64,000 nucleotides of DNA, taken from Cytobacillus sp. IB215665 (GTDB lineage Bacteria > Bacillota > Bacilli > Bacillales > SM2101). Of this stretch, positions 57,041-64,000 are shown piece after piece. The stretch spans positions 1-64,000 of the forward strand of contig NZ_JAXBME010000004.1 in assembly GCF_033963835.1 (NCBI RefSeq), in the 5' to 3' direction. Position 1 is the stretch's first letter; the number at the start of each line of letters is the position of its first letter. Both the position numbers and the translations under genes were made by a program. The notes below the pieces were generated by a model that was given only the letters and a program-made list of their open reading frames with translations, searched no databases and was not told where the DNA came from.

Positions 57041-57655
57041 ATGTCTAATAAGAATGAAAAGTTGCATGATCAAGCTGAACAATTACGGGATAGGATTGCA
57101 AATGCTGAAGATGAAAGTGTAAAAAAATCAGTGTTGCCTCCTAGAAGTCACGTACATAAAGCCAAAAAAAAGAAAACGAAATTTAGGGTTAAATACCCCA
57201 TTATTCGTTTGTTAGCTCTGTTTTTTATATTATTACCAATTGTAATCCTTAGTATTGCATACAGAAACGCTAATAATACTTTAGATACCAATAGTAAGGG
57301 TCCTGTGAAAGTAAATATCCAATCCCCTAACAGAGGGAATGTGGAGGACGAAGAAAGCTATCAGCAATCTGAGCTAATAGAAAGTGAAAGTGATGAAGAA
57401 GATACCACCACTAATCATGCATCCAGCGATACGAATATAGAGAATGGGGTCGAACAAGATACCGAAATAACAGATAGTAATTCTTACATCATACATTATG
57501 TGAAAAATGACGAAACGTTATTTAGCATTTCAATGAAATATTTTAATAGTCAATCAGGAATTGAGGTCATTAAACTAGCAAATAATATACAAGGAAATAG
57601 TATATTTACAGGGCAAAAACTTCTAATACCTACGAGACAGAACGAAAGCAAATAA
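57041..57655 (+). CDS. ypbE: YpbE-like LysM membrane protein
   Basis: Of about 204 residues, the N-terminal 55 are cytoplasmic and lysine-rich. One membrane segment lies near 56-77. A Ser/Glu/Asp-rich external linker spans about 85-150, and the LysM domain (YVKNDETLFSISMKYFN, GQKLLIPT) ends the protein. It would tether to peptidoglycan from the membrane. AGAGGTGAT supports ATG 57041 rather than GTG 57032. Confidence 0.85.
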   Translation: MSNKNEKLHDQAEQLRDRIANAEDESVKKSVLPPRSHVHKAKKKKTKFRVKYPIIRLLALFFILLPIVILSIAYRNANNTLDTNSKGPVKVNIQSPNRGNVEDEESYQQSELIESESDEEDTTTNHASSDTNIENGVEQDTEITDSNSYIIHYVKNDETLFSISMKYFNSQSGIEVIKLANNIQGNSIFTGQKLLIPTRQNESK

Positions 57656-57673
57656 GAGTGCTTTCGTTTTTTA
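57641..57673 (+). terminator. Rho-independent terminator after ypbE
   Basis: AACGAAAGC (57641-57649) pairs with GCTTTCGTT (57660-57668), 10-nt loop, followed by TTTTAA. The 5' arm overlaps the last codons of ypbE. Confidence 0.85.
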
Positions 57674-57677
57674 ATTA

Positions 57678-57780
57678 GGCTCTTTTCGCAGTTGTTGCTT
57701 TTTTCACTTAGTAACTGTTGTGAAATGGTGAATAATGTTTAGTTCTATTGAATATTTCTCTTTTGGCTTATTTCAACATT
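57678..57780 (-). repeat. Possible diverged copy of the dispersed repeat (copy G)
   Basis: GGCTCTTTTCGCAGTTGTTG (57678-57697) resembles the reverse complement of the right end of copy D (GGCTGTTTTCGCATTGATTG). Beyond it similarity is weak. The rest of the 382-bp spacer to 58037 has small inverted repeats (CGCTTC...GAAGCG near 57895-57935) and no gene. Confidence 0.35.
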
Positions 57781-58037
57781 TCTACTTGCAGAAGAAAGTG
57801 CCTATTAACACGCTTGGTAGGCAGGAGTGGAAGGTAAGGTTATTTATTGCCTCTTTGGCCTGTCTAGCTATTTTCTAAGCCTTTTGAGCCGCTTCTTTTT
57901 AAACCATAAAAGATGAAGCGTCTTTATGATTCGTAACTCCCGCATGTTGTCGTTGATCAAATCGCTACCTTATTTTGTTATGGCATAATACGTAGTCCAA
58001 GTTAATAGAATAGGAGTAAAGTGAGCTGGAGGTGGTT

Positions 58038-58499
58038 ATGATTGAGGAGAAAATAAAGCAATTACATACAAATACAGATCAAGTAACAAAACAATTGCTT
58101 CAGCATCTCGTTGATAGAAAGCGTAAATTTGAGTTTATGAAACAAAGAGTGAAGCTGCTACAGTATACTTTACTATTTCTGTGCATCATATTCTTTCTAT
58201 ATATTTTATTTTTCATTGTACAGCCATTTTATTATTCTACAAGTAGGATCATGTCTATCTTTCTAGGAGATGAAATTCATTTATTCGTATTGCTCACCAT
58301 ATTTTCCGTGTATGGTACAATTCTTTATTATAAAAAGAAGGTTGACAAAGCTGAGAAGGAATTTCATGATTTACGCTGTGAAGTAATAAGAAAGAGTATT
58401 GAGCTATGGCCACAACCTATTAAATGGCATGAAAGAGAGCGTGTTTTCGATTTAATGCAGACAGAATATGATATTAATTTATACCATGAAAGTAAATAG
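58038..58499 (+). CDS. ypbF: YpbF-like membrane protein (DUF2663)
   Basis: Of about 153 residues, an N-terminal helical cytoplasmic stretch is followed by two membrane segments near 44-66 and 80-98. A C-terminal coiled-coil-like region (KKKVDKAEKEFHDLRCEVIRKSIELW) follows. Length and position fit YpbF of B. subtilis; function unknown. GGAGG at 58028-58032 supports ATG 58038 over GTG 58032. Confidence 0.78.
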   Translation: MIEEKIKQLHTNTDQVTKQLLQHLVDRKRKFEFMKQRVKLLQYTLLFLCIIFFLYILFFIVQPFYYSTSRIMSIFLGDEIHLFVLLTIFSVYGTILYYKKKVDKAEKEFHDLRCEVIRKSIELWPQPIKWHERERVFDLMQTEYDINLYHESK

Positions 58500-58523
58500 C
58501 TAATGAGTTAAAGTCATTAGCTA
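58497..58523. terminator. Inverted repeat between converging ypbF and cotJC
   Basis: A perfect 10-bp stem TAGCTAATGA/TCATTAGCTA (58497-58506 with 58514-58523) overlaps both stop codons. It has no strong T-run on either side, so it is a weak bidirectional terminator at best. Confidence 0.5.
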
Positions 58524-59090
58524 AAAGAATCTCTTTTGATCTTTTTCCTCTTTTAATATTTCTACAGCCTCTCGAAAACGTTGCGCATGAATAATTTCTC
58601 TTTCTCTCAAAAAACGTAATCCATCATTCAAATCGGGATCGTCACTTAAATTGATAATCCATTGATAAGTTGCCCTAGCTTTTTCCTCAGCTGCAATATC
58701 TTCATACAGATCAGCAATCGGATCACCTTTTGCTGCAATATAGGTTGTCGTAAATGCATCACCACTTGAGTTTTCGTAAAATAAGGCTTTTTCATGATTT
58801 GCATAATGTGAACCTAAACCAGCTGCTTTCAATTGTTCAACAGTAGCGTCTTTTGTAAGTTTATAAACCATCGTTGCAATCATTTCTAGGTGTGCAAATT
58901 CTTCAGTACCAATATCGGTTAATAACCCGATAACTTTATCAGGAATCGTATACCTTTGATTGAGATACCGTAGTGCAGCTGCGAGTTCTCCATCTGCACC
59001 ACCATATTGCTCAATGAGGTACTTTGCTAGTACTGGGTTACATGTACTAACCTTTACAGGATATTGTAGTTTTTTTTCATATATCCACAT
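58521..59090 (-). CDS. cotJC: Spore coat protein CotJC (manganese-catalase family)
   Basis: This ferritin-like four-helix protein is related to manganese catalases and made in the mother cell. Metal-ligand motifs are EQYGGADGELAAALRYLNQ near residue 27, TEEFAHLEMIATMVYKL near residue 62 and EEKARATYQWIINLSDDP near residue 134, then REREIIHAQRF. The length is 189, the usual CotJC size. It is the last gene of cotJA-cotJB-cotJC on the minus strand. Confidence 0.95.
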   Translation of the reverse strand: MWIYEKKLQYPVKVSTCNPVLAKYLIEQYGGADGELAAALRYLNQRYTIPDKVIGLLTDIGTEEFAHLEMIATMVYKLTKDATVEQLKAAGLGSHYANHEKALFYENSSGDAFTTTYIAAKGDPIADLYEDIAAEEKARATYQWIINLSDDPDLNDGLRFLREREIIHAQRFREAVEILKEEKDQKRFF

Positions 59091-59127
59091 ATCTTAAGAA
59101 CACACTCCTCTTTACTTATGTCATTTG

Positions 59128-59391
59128 TTATATTTGCCATGGCCAAGGAGATTCGTTCCAATTCCATGGGTAGCCAGCATAGCTATTTCCATATTGTTGC
59201 AAAGGACCGTAAATAGGCTCAAGTTGTTTTGTTACTTGATGTTTTTTTGTTACATAATGATTGAATTGTTGAATTGCTTCATAGTCACCAGGGTGTGTAT
59301 CTAAGTACAAAGATAACTCAAGGAGCACAAAATCTATCGACTGCAGTTCCTCCATCAGTGAGTAAAATTGTTCGGGTAATTGTTTATTCAT
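59128..59391 (-). CDS. cotJB: Spore coat protein CotJB
   Basis: This 87-residue coat component has the family core LMEELQSIDFVLLELSLYLDTHPGD and FNHYVTKKHQVTKQLEPIYGPL. The C-terminus is Trp-, Tyr- and Pro-rich (YGNSYAGYPWNWNESPWPW). Its start overlaps the end of cotJA by four bases. It is needed, with CotJA, for CotJC assembly in B. subtilis. Confidence 0.94.
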   Translation of the reverse strand: MNKQLPEQFYSLMEELQSIDFVLLELSLYLDTHPGDYEAIQQFNHYVTKKHQVTKQLEPIYGPLQQYGNSYAGYPWNWNESPWPWQI

Positions 59392-59618
59392 TGTGATTCT
59401 CCCCGCTCTTCTACCTCATTTGGACCATAGTATGGATCATAAAAGATAGGCCATAATGTCCCTTTTCTTAATGCTTCTTTTGCTGTATATTGTGGTAGCC
59501 GGTTTGGTTGGAATGTTATATATAGATTAGGTGGGGTAACGAAGTATTTTTCGTATATGGGGTTACACGGGTCATGTGGGCTAACATACGGATGATATGA
59601 TTTTCTAAAAGTAACCAT
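59388..59618 (-). CDS. cotJA: Spore coat protein CotJA
   Basis: This 76-residue protein has the typical layout: an N-terminal proline- and tyrosine-rich stretch (SYHPYVSPHDPCNPI), then AKEALRKGTLWPIFYDPYYGP, the conserved CotJA core. It is the first gene of the operon. The operon is SigE-dependent in B. subtilis. I could not place a convincing SigE promoter in the AT-rich upstream region. AAGGAGG precedes the ATG. Confidence 0.93.
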   Translation of the reverse strand: MVTFRKSYHPYVSPHDPCNPIYEKYFVTPPNLYITFQPNRLPQYTAKEALRKGTLWPIFYDPYYGPNEVEERGESQ

Positions 59619-59784
59619 TTAAAACCTCCTTGTTTAAATTTATTTTCAAAGTATCATTCCATTTTTATGTTTTATTTTAAGGTTTCATGCCCACAGAATA
59701 AAAAAACATATACATATAGCAGGAAAACTATTTTCTTTGTAGTATAATATACTATAGAGATATTATAGAATAGAGGTGTTTTTC

Positions 59785-60417
59785 ATGTTTGTAAAGAGCC
59801 TACTTATCCCAAAAAGTAAGTGTATATCGGTAGCTCATGATGAGTCTATCCAAACAGCTTTGAAGAAATTAAATGATCATCAGATTGATGCACTACCTAT
59901 CGTAATGAACGAAAGTTATGTTGGTACCTTAACCCGATATCAAATATATGAAAGTTACTTTCAATCAACGTATAGCAAGGAAGAGTTTTTATCGAAAACG
60001 ACAGCAAGTGAATTAGCTACTCATCAGGATACATACCTAGAAGGTGAAGAGGTTTTTGAAAAGACGCTAATCCAGTTAAAAGATTTTCCTTTGCTAGCAG
60101 TTGTGGACGAAGATAAAACATTTTTAGGTATTGTGACTCGTTATGATGTGTTGAAACAGTTCCAAAGTGCTTTTGGTATGCAAAAGCCAGGTGTTAGAAT
60201 TGCATTTTCATCTGTAGAAACCGAAGGAAGAATAGCTAGGTTAGCAGAAATAGCAAGGAGTTTCCATGAGCACATTATTTCATTGGTCACTTTTGACGAG
60301 ACAGATAAGTTAGTTCGAAGAATTGTTATGAAAATTGAAAAAAAGGACAATATTGATAAATTTGTTGCGAAGTTAGAGCAATCTGGTTTTCGCGTTCTAG
60401 ATATATACGAAGACTAA
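59785..60417 (+). CDS. CBS-domain-pair protein with C-terminal ACT-like region
   Basis: This soluble 210-residue protein has two CBS motifs: LLIPKSKCISVAHDESIQTALKKL (N-terminal) and the second ending VDEDKTFLGIVTRYDVLKQF near residue 120. They are followed by a region of about 75 residues resembling an ACT fold (ARLAEIARSFHEHIISLVTF, KLEQSGFRVLDIYED). Such proteins sense adenine nucleotides or cyclic-di-AMP; the ligand cannot be inferred here. TAGAGGTG supports ATG 59785. I recall no such gene beside ypbG in B. subtilis. Confidence 0.8.
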   Translation: MFVKSLLIPKSKCISVAHDESIQTALKKLNDHQIDALPIVMNESYVGTLTRYQIYESYFQSTYSKEEFLSKTTASELATHQDTYLEGEEVFEKTLIQLKDFPLLAVVDEDKTFLGIVTRYDVLKQFQSAFGMQKPGVRIAFSSVETEGRIARLAEIARSFHEHIISLVTFDETDKLVRRIVMKIEKKDNIDKFVAKLEQSGFRVLDIYED

Positions 60418-60440
60418 GCCTCTCTTTGTTCATGATTTAA

Positions 60441-60478
60441 TCCTTCCATACATAGATGTAGTATGGGGGTTTTTTTTT
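60441..60478 (+). terminator. Terminator-like hairpin abutting the next start codon
   Basis: CCATAC (60446-60451) pairs with GTATGG (60461-60466), followed by GGG and nine Ts that run straight into the ATG at 60479. It would terminate the CBS gene, and its G-run is the only Shine-Dalgarno-like sequence for the following gene. Confidence 0.7.
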
Positions 60479-60874
60479 ATGTTAATGAAATTAATTAGTT
60501 TATTTACCGGTTTTTTATGTGGATATGTCTTTATTCGTTGGATTCCAATTGAATCTCCAGTGACTTTGTCAGGAATTTTAAACAATCTTATATTTGATCC
60601 GTTGAAATTCATTGCTGCAATGGTCTGCTTTTTCGTAGGTTTTATTTGTAATGCCTTTTTAATAAGAAGTGCTATTGAACAAACTTATTTAATCTTCAAA
60701 AAAAATAAAGTTTCTTTTCTTGATATTGCTTTATCCTACGGGATTTTACCTAGCTTTTACTTGTTATTTAATATGGGGTATTGGCAATCATTAATTTATT
60801 TATGCTTTGCTGTGATTTATGGTATGATCTCAATAGACTTAAAGAGGAACTCAGTTATTGAGCTAAATCGTTAG
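60479..60874 (+). CDS. Small membrane protein, unrecognised
   Basis: This 131-residue protein has about four membrane segments (near residues 4-22, 42-62, 82-100 and 100-118). It has a basic loop (RSAIEQTYLIFKKNKVSF) and a polar C-terminus. I recognise no family. The start codon follows a terminator hairpin immediately; an in-frame ATG at 60485 is an alternative. It ends nine bases before ypbG, so the two may be co-expressed. Confidence 0.65.
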   Translation: MLMKLISLFTGFLCGYVFIRWIPIESPVTLSGILNNLIFDPLKFIAAMVCFFVGFICNAFLIRSAIEQTYLIFKKNKVSFLDIALSYGILPSFYLLFNMGYWQSLIYLCFAVIYGMISIDLKRNSVIELNR

Positions 60875-60883
60875 GGAGGAAAC

Positions 60884-61651
60884 ATGATTTTTTTTGTTAT
60901 TACAATAATTATATTAGGATTTTTAATTAGCTATATGTTTTATGAGGCGTTTCAAAACAATGTGAGAGAAATTACTGTTGAGTTCAGCACCTTTCCTGAT
61001 AGCATAGATTCATTTAAGATGTTTTTTATTTCAGATATTCATCGTAGAAGTATTGATGACGAGATTATTAACAAAGTCAAAGGGGAAGTTGATTGTATAG
61101 TCATTGGTGGCGACTTAATGGAGAAAGGAGTTCCCTTTTCTAGAGTAAAGGCTAATCTTCAGAAATTAAAGGAAGTCGGACCGATTTATTTCGTATGGGG
61201 AAATAATGATTATGAAGTTGATTATCACCAATTAGATGCATTACTCCTTGATTACGGAGTGAAAATACTAGACAATACAGCGGAGACCTTAGAGTCAGCA
61301 CAAGGTGAGAAGATTATTATGATTGGTGTCGATGACATGACACATATGCGCGATCGAGTTGATCTTGCACTATTAGACGCTGACCAAGACGGGTTTAAAA
61401 TTTTGATTAGTCATAACCCAAAGATTATCCAAAAAATAACTATGGAAGATGACATTAAGCTGATTTTGAGTGGACATACTCATGGGGGGCAAATACGTTT
61501 TCTAAAATGGGGCCTTTATGAAAAAGGCAAATTAAGAAAGGTTGATTCAACCAATATACTCGTTAGTAATGGATATGGAACAACGGGTTTACCTCTTAGG
61601 CTAGGAGCTCCTTCTGAAACACATCTTATAACGTTGAAAAAATGTGATTAA
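60884..61651 (+). CDS. ypbG: Metallophosphoesterase YpbG
   Basis: This calcineurin-type phosphoesterase is anchored by an N-terminal membrane segment (residues 2-20). Metal motifs are ISDIHRR near residue 46, GGDLMEKG near residue 76, GNNDYE near residue 108 (a GNHD motif in which the His is Asn), ISHNP near residue 175 and SGHTHGGQ near residue 195. The length is 255. The GNND variation occurs in relatives and may alter activity. Order ypbG-mecB-gudB matches B. subtilis. Confidence 0.88.
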   Translation: MIFFVITIIILGFLISYMFYEAFQNNVREITVEFSTFPDSIDSFKMFFISDIHRRSIDDEIINKVKGEVDCIVIGGDLMEKGVPFSRVKANLQKLKEVGPIYFVWGNNDYEVDYHQLDALLLDYGVKILDNTAETLESAQGEKIIMIGVDDMTHMRDRVDLALLDADQDGFKILISHNPKIIQKITMEDDIKLILSGHTHGGQIRFLKWGLYEKGKLRKVDSTNILVSNGYGTTGLPLRLGAPSETHLITLKKCD

Positions 61652-61824
61652 TGAACGGTAGGCATTATATTCATTCATGAGGAAGAAACTTGCTTAATTA
61701 GCGACAAAATGCTTGTATTTATTATACAAAACATTGTAAACTGATAATTAAATCTAAGAACCTTTTGTTCGATTGAACATAAACTATAAGAAACTTGAGG
61801 ATGTGTAGGTGGGGAGAGCTGATT

Positions 61825-62415
61825 ATGAGACTCGAGCGTTTGAACTACAATAAGATTAAAATTTTCCTAACATTTGATGATTTAGTCGATCGTGGTTTGA
61901 CAAAAGATGATCTATGGCAGGATTCTATAAAAGTCCAGCAATTATTCCGTGACATGATTGATGAAGCAAGTGAAGAGCTGGGTTTTGAAGCAAATGGATC
62001 AATAGCAGTTGAAATATTCTCCATACCAGCTCAAGGAATGGTCGTTATTGTAACGAAAGATCATGCAGATGTGGATGTAGATGAAGAATTTTTGGATGAC
62101 TACATCGAAATGAAGGTTACTTTAGATGAAAGTGATGATTTATTTTATGAGTTTTCATCATTTGAAGATGTTATTCAGTTAGCAGGTCGACTATTTTTGT
62201 TAAACATTACCGACGGAAAATTATACTCATATAATAATCGTTTTTATATTCACTTTGATGAAAAAATTGACTTGTATAAAGAGCATTTTATCGCAGTAGT
62301 AGCAGAGTATGGAAATCCTGCAACGATTACTACACATCGTGTTCATGAATATGGTAAGTTGCTTATGGATGAAAATGCCATACAGCAACTTTATGAGTAT
62401 TTTATCAAAAAGTAA
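61825..62415 (+). CDS. mecB: Adaptor protein MecB-type (YpbH), MecA paralogue for ClpC
   Basis: The MecA/YpbH family delivers substrates to the ClpCP protease. The 196-residue protein starts MRLERLNYNKIKIFLTFDDL (N-terminal substrate domain), has a long acidic linker (DHADVDVDEEFLDDYIEM) and a C-terminal ClpC-binding domain (EHFIAVVAEYGNPATITTHRVHEYGKLLM). The frame opens at 61795, but the start at ATG 61825 matches the family N-terminus and has GGGGAGAG upstream. Position before gudB distinguishes it from mecA. Confidence 0.9.
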   Translation: MRLERLNYNKIKIFLTFDDLVDRGLTKDDLWQDSIKVQQLFRDMIDEASEELGFEANGSIAVEIFSIPAQGMVVIVTKDHADVDVDEEFLDDYIEMKVTLDESDDLFYEFSSFEDVIQLAGRLFLLNITDGKLYSYNNRFYIHFDEKIDLYKEHFIAVVAEYGNPATITTHRVHEYGKLLMDENAIQQLYEYFIKK

Positions 62416-62419
62416 AAGT

Positions 62420-62451
62420 CCTTTTTATTTTGTTAAATAAAAAGGCTTTTT
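62420..62451 (+). terminator. Rho-independent terminator after mecB
   Basis: A perfect 11-bp stem CCTTTTTATTT/AAATAAAAAGG (62420-62430 with 62435-62445), 4-nt loop, followed by CTTTTTC. Confidence 0.85.
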
Positions 62452-62522
62452 CTTGTGGAAAAATAAAAATGAAACCGATTACATTTTCGAGTATAAAAAT
62501 TAAGAAACTTGTTTTTTTCATC

Positions 62523-62550
62523 TTGCATTCTATGTAAGAAGGTGTATACT
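62523..62550 (+). promoter_or_regulatory. Candidate SigA promoter of gudB
   Basis: TTGCAT (62523-62528), a 16-nt spacer and TATACT (62545-62550). It leaves an untranslated leader of about 200 nt before gudB. Confidence 0.6.
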
Positions 62551-62694
62551 ATGTCATGAAAGGTGGACACTAACCTTTAAAAAGTGTTGTTGCAAATAAG
62601 GGATAAAAAGAACGGAAATGAAACTGAGGTAGGCACATAATAATTGCCATGTCATTTGACAACCGTTGAATCAGTATGCTGAGAAGTATATTTG

Positions 62695-62716
62695 AAAAGC
62701 CTTTTTCCGGTTTTTT
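62695..62716 (+). terminator. Attenuator-like hairpin in the gudB leader
   Basis: AAAAGCC (62695-62701) can pair with GGTTTTT (62709-62715) including one G-U pair, followed by a T. It lies between the promoter and the gudB Shine-Dalgarno. The leader also has AAAGGT/ACCTTT at about 62560-62579. A regulatory role is a guess. Confidence 0.35.
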
Positions 62717-62756
62717 GACATCCTCTATAAGTGATTTTTTTCTAGGAGGTTTATCA

Positions 62757-64000
62757 ATGGTAGCCGATAATAACACCGCTGGTGAGCATGGTAAAGAAGA
62801 CAAACTAGATGTCCTAAAATCAACACAGACAGTAATACATAAAGCTTTAGATAAGCTAGGATATCCTGAAGAAGTTTATGAGCTATTAAAAGAACCAATT
62901 CGTATGATGACAGTGAAAATTCCGGTAAGAATGGATGATGGGTCGGTTAAAATTTTTACTGGTTATCGAGCACAACATAATGATGCGGTCGGACCAACCA
63001 AAGGGGGTATTCGATTTCATCCAAATGTAACTGAAAAAGAAGTTAAAGCGCTGTCAATTTGGATGAGCTTGAAGTGTGGTATTGTTGATTTACCTTATGG
63101 TGGAGGCAAAGGAGGCATCGTTTGTGATCCTCGAGATATGTCTTTTCGAGAATTAGAACGGTTAAGTAGAGGGTATGTACGTGCCATTAGTCAAATTGTC
63201 GGACCTACAAAAGATATACCAGCACCTGATGTATTTACGAATTCACAAATCATGGCTTGGATGATGGATGAATATAGCCGTATAGATGAATTTAACTCAC
63301 CAGGATTTATTACTGGAAAACCTTTAGTTTTAGGAGGTTCACACGGTCGTGAATCTGCAACAGCTAAAGGGGTTACAATCTGTATACGTGAAGCCGCTAA
63401 CAAAAAAGGTATTGATATTGAAGGTGCCCGAGTAGTTGTTCAAGGGTTTGGTAATGCAGGAAGCTATTTATCAAAGTTTATGAATGATGCAGGTGCAAAA
63501 ATTGTAGGTATTTCAGATGCTTATGGCGCTCTTTATGATCCAGATGGCTTAGATATTGATTACTTACTTGACAGAAGAGACAGTTTCGGTACAGTAACGA
63601 AGCTATTTAATAATACAATTACGAATAAAGAATTATTGGAACTTGATTGTGATATATTAGTACCAGCTGCAATTGAAAATCAGATTACTGAGCAAAACGC
63701 TCATAATATTAAGGCTAGTATTGTTGTTGAAGCTGCTAATGGTCCTACGACAATTGAGGCGACTGAAATATTATCAAAACGTGATATACTACTTGTTCCT
63801 GACGTATTAGCAAGTGCAGGTGGTGTTACAGTATCGTATTTTGAATGGGTACAAAATAATCAAGGTTACTATTGGACAGAAGAGGAAGTAGAAGAAAAGC
63901 TTGAGAAAGTAATAGTGAAATCATTTAATAATATTTATGAAACATCAAAAACGCGGAGAGTTGATATGAGGCTAGCTGCATATATGGTTGGCGTTCGTAA
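62757..64000 (+). CDS. gudB: NAD-type glutamate dehydrogenase GudB (3' end outside window)
   Basis: It oxidatively deaminates glutamate to 2-oxoglutarate. 414 codons are visible and the frame is still open at the window edge, with about ten residues missing by family length. The substrate-binding GPTKGGIRFHP (near 79), the catalytic lysine in PYGGGKGG (K118), PAPDVFTNSQIMAWMMDEY and the NAD-binding GFGNAGSYLSKF are all intact. The segment TEKEVKALSIW (93-101) carries one VKA, not the VKAVKA duplication that inactivates GudB in laboratory B. subtilis 168. AGGAGG at 62744-62749 is 7 nt from the ATG. Confidence 0.95.
   Translation, partial: MVADNNTAGEHGKEDKLDVLKSTQTVIHKALDKLGYPEEVYELLKEPIRMMTVKIPVRMDDGSVKIFTGYRAQHNDAVGPTKGGIRFHPNVTEKEVKALSIWMSLKCGIVDLPYGGGKGGIVCDPRDMSFRELERLSRGYVRAISQIVGPTKDIPAPDVFTNSQIMAWMMDEYSRIDEFNSPGFITGKPLVLGGSHGRESATAKGVTICIREAANKKGIDIEGARVVVQGFGNAGSYLSKFMNDAGAKIVGISDAYGALYDPDGLDIDYLLDRRDSFGTVTKLFNNTITNKELLELDCDILVPAAIENQITEQNAHNIKASIVVEAANGPTTIEATEILSKRDILLVPDVLASAGGVTVSYFEWVQNNQGYYWTEEEVEEKLEKVIVKSFNNIYETSKTRRVDMRLAAYMVGVR

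Overview
This 64 kb window is chromosomal DNA of an endospore-forming, low-GC member of the Bacillaceae (Firmicutes). The gene order closely follows the Bacillus subtilis chromosome from spoIIM-fur-xerD through the spoIIA, spoVA, lysA, rib, scp, spm, res, sigX, serA, recQ, ypb and gudB loci. The species cannot be named from the sequence alone. All comparisons with B. subtilis are from memory, not from a search.

Layout. 0.2-3 kb: spoIIM, fur (with a PerR-box-like site at its promoter), yqzK, xerD. 3.2-6.9 kb: nucleoside salvage genes deoB-punA-pdp behind a promoter with an 18-bp operator-like palindrome. 7-9.9 kb: dacF and the spoIIA operon ending in sigF, with candidate forespore and SigH promoters. 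10-12.2 kb: an acyl-CoA synthetase on the minus strand, which interrupts the usual sigF-spoVAA adjacency. 12.4-15.7 kb: a reduced spoVA cluster (AA, AB, AEa, AF) without spoVAC, AD or AEb. 15.9-19 kb: lysA, a probable coat protein made of 26 GMPG[G/S] pentapeptides, and ppiB. 19-23.8 kb: FMN riboswitch and ribD-E-BA-H-T. 24.1-31.5 kb: ypuF, scpA-scpB, an unknown gene, ypuI, an extended superoxide dismutase, dacB-spmA-spmB and rluB. 31.7-37.6 kb: resABC (cytochrome c biogenesis) and resDE (two-component system). 37.8-46.4 kb: a cobalamin-riboswitch operon for corrinoid uptake and salvage, inserted between resE and sigX. 46.4-53.6 kb: sigX-rsiX, an M23/LysM peptidase, a PHP phosphatase, serA, a second FMN riboswitch with the riboflavin transporter gene ribU, and fer. 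53.9-64 kb: ypbB-recQ-ypbD-ypbE, ypbF, cotJABC, a CBS-domain gene, ypbG, mecB and the start of gudB, which runs off the window.

How the genes work together. Much of the window serves sporulation: engulfment (spoIIM), the SigF switch (spoIIAA/AB/sigF), cortex synthesis and modification (dacF, dacB, spmA, spmB), dipicolinate handling (spoVA, partial) and coat (cotJ, the pentapeptide protein). The cobalamin block has BtuFCD-type uptake, a BtuD-CbiZ fusion that should convert scavenged cobinamide to cobyric acid, nucleotide-loop assembly (CbiB, CobD, CobU, CobS) and a PduO-type adenosyltransferase. There are no corrin-ring genes here, so it reads as salvage and remodelling. The two FMN riboswitches couple riboflavin synthesis to riboflavin import.

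The most notable unexplained structure is a dispersed intergenic repeat of about 150-180 bp. Clear or probable copies lie near 9.9, 13.5, 18.2, 23.9, 37.7 and 38.2 kb, with weaker ones near 21.2 and 57.7 kb. One copy has perfect 17-bp terminal inverted repeats. Several copies sit exactly where the order departs from the B. subtilis arrangement: at the acyl-CoA synthetase insertion, at the missing spoVAC-AD-AEb genes, and on both sides of the cobalamin riboswitch.
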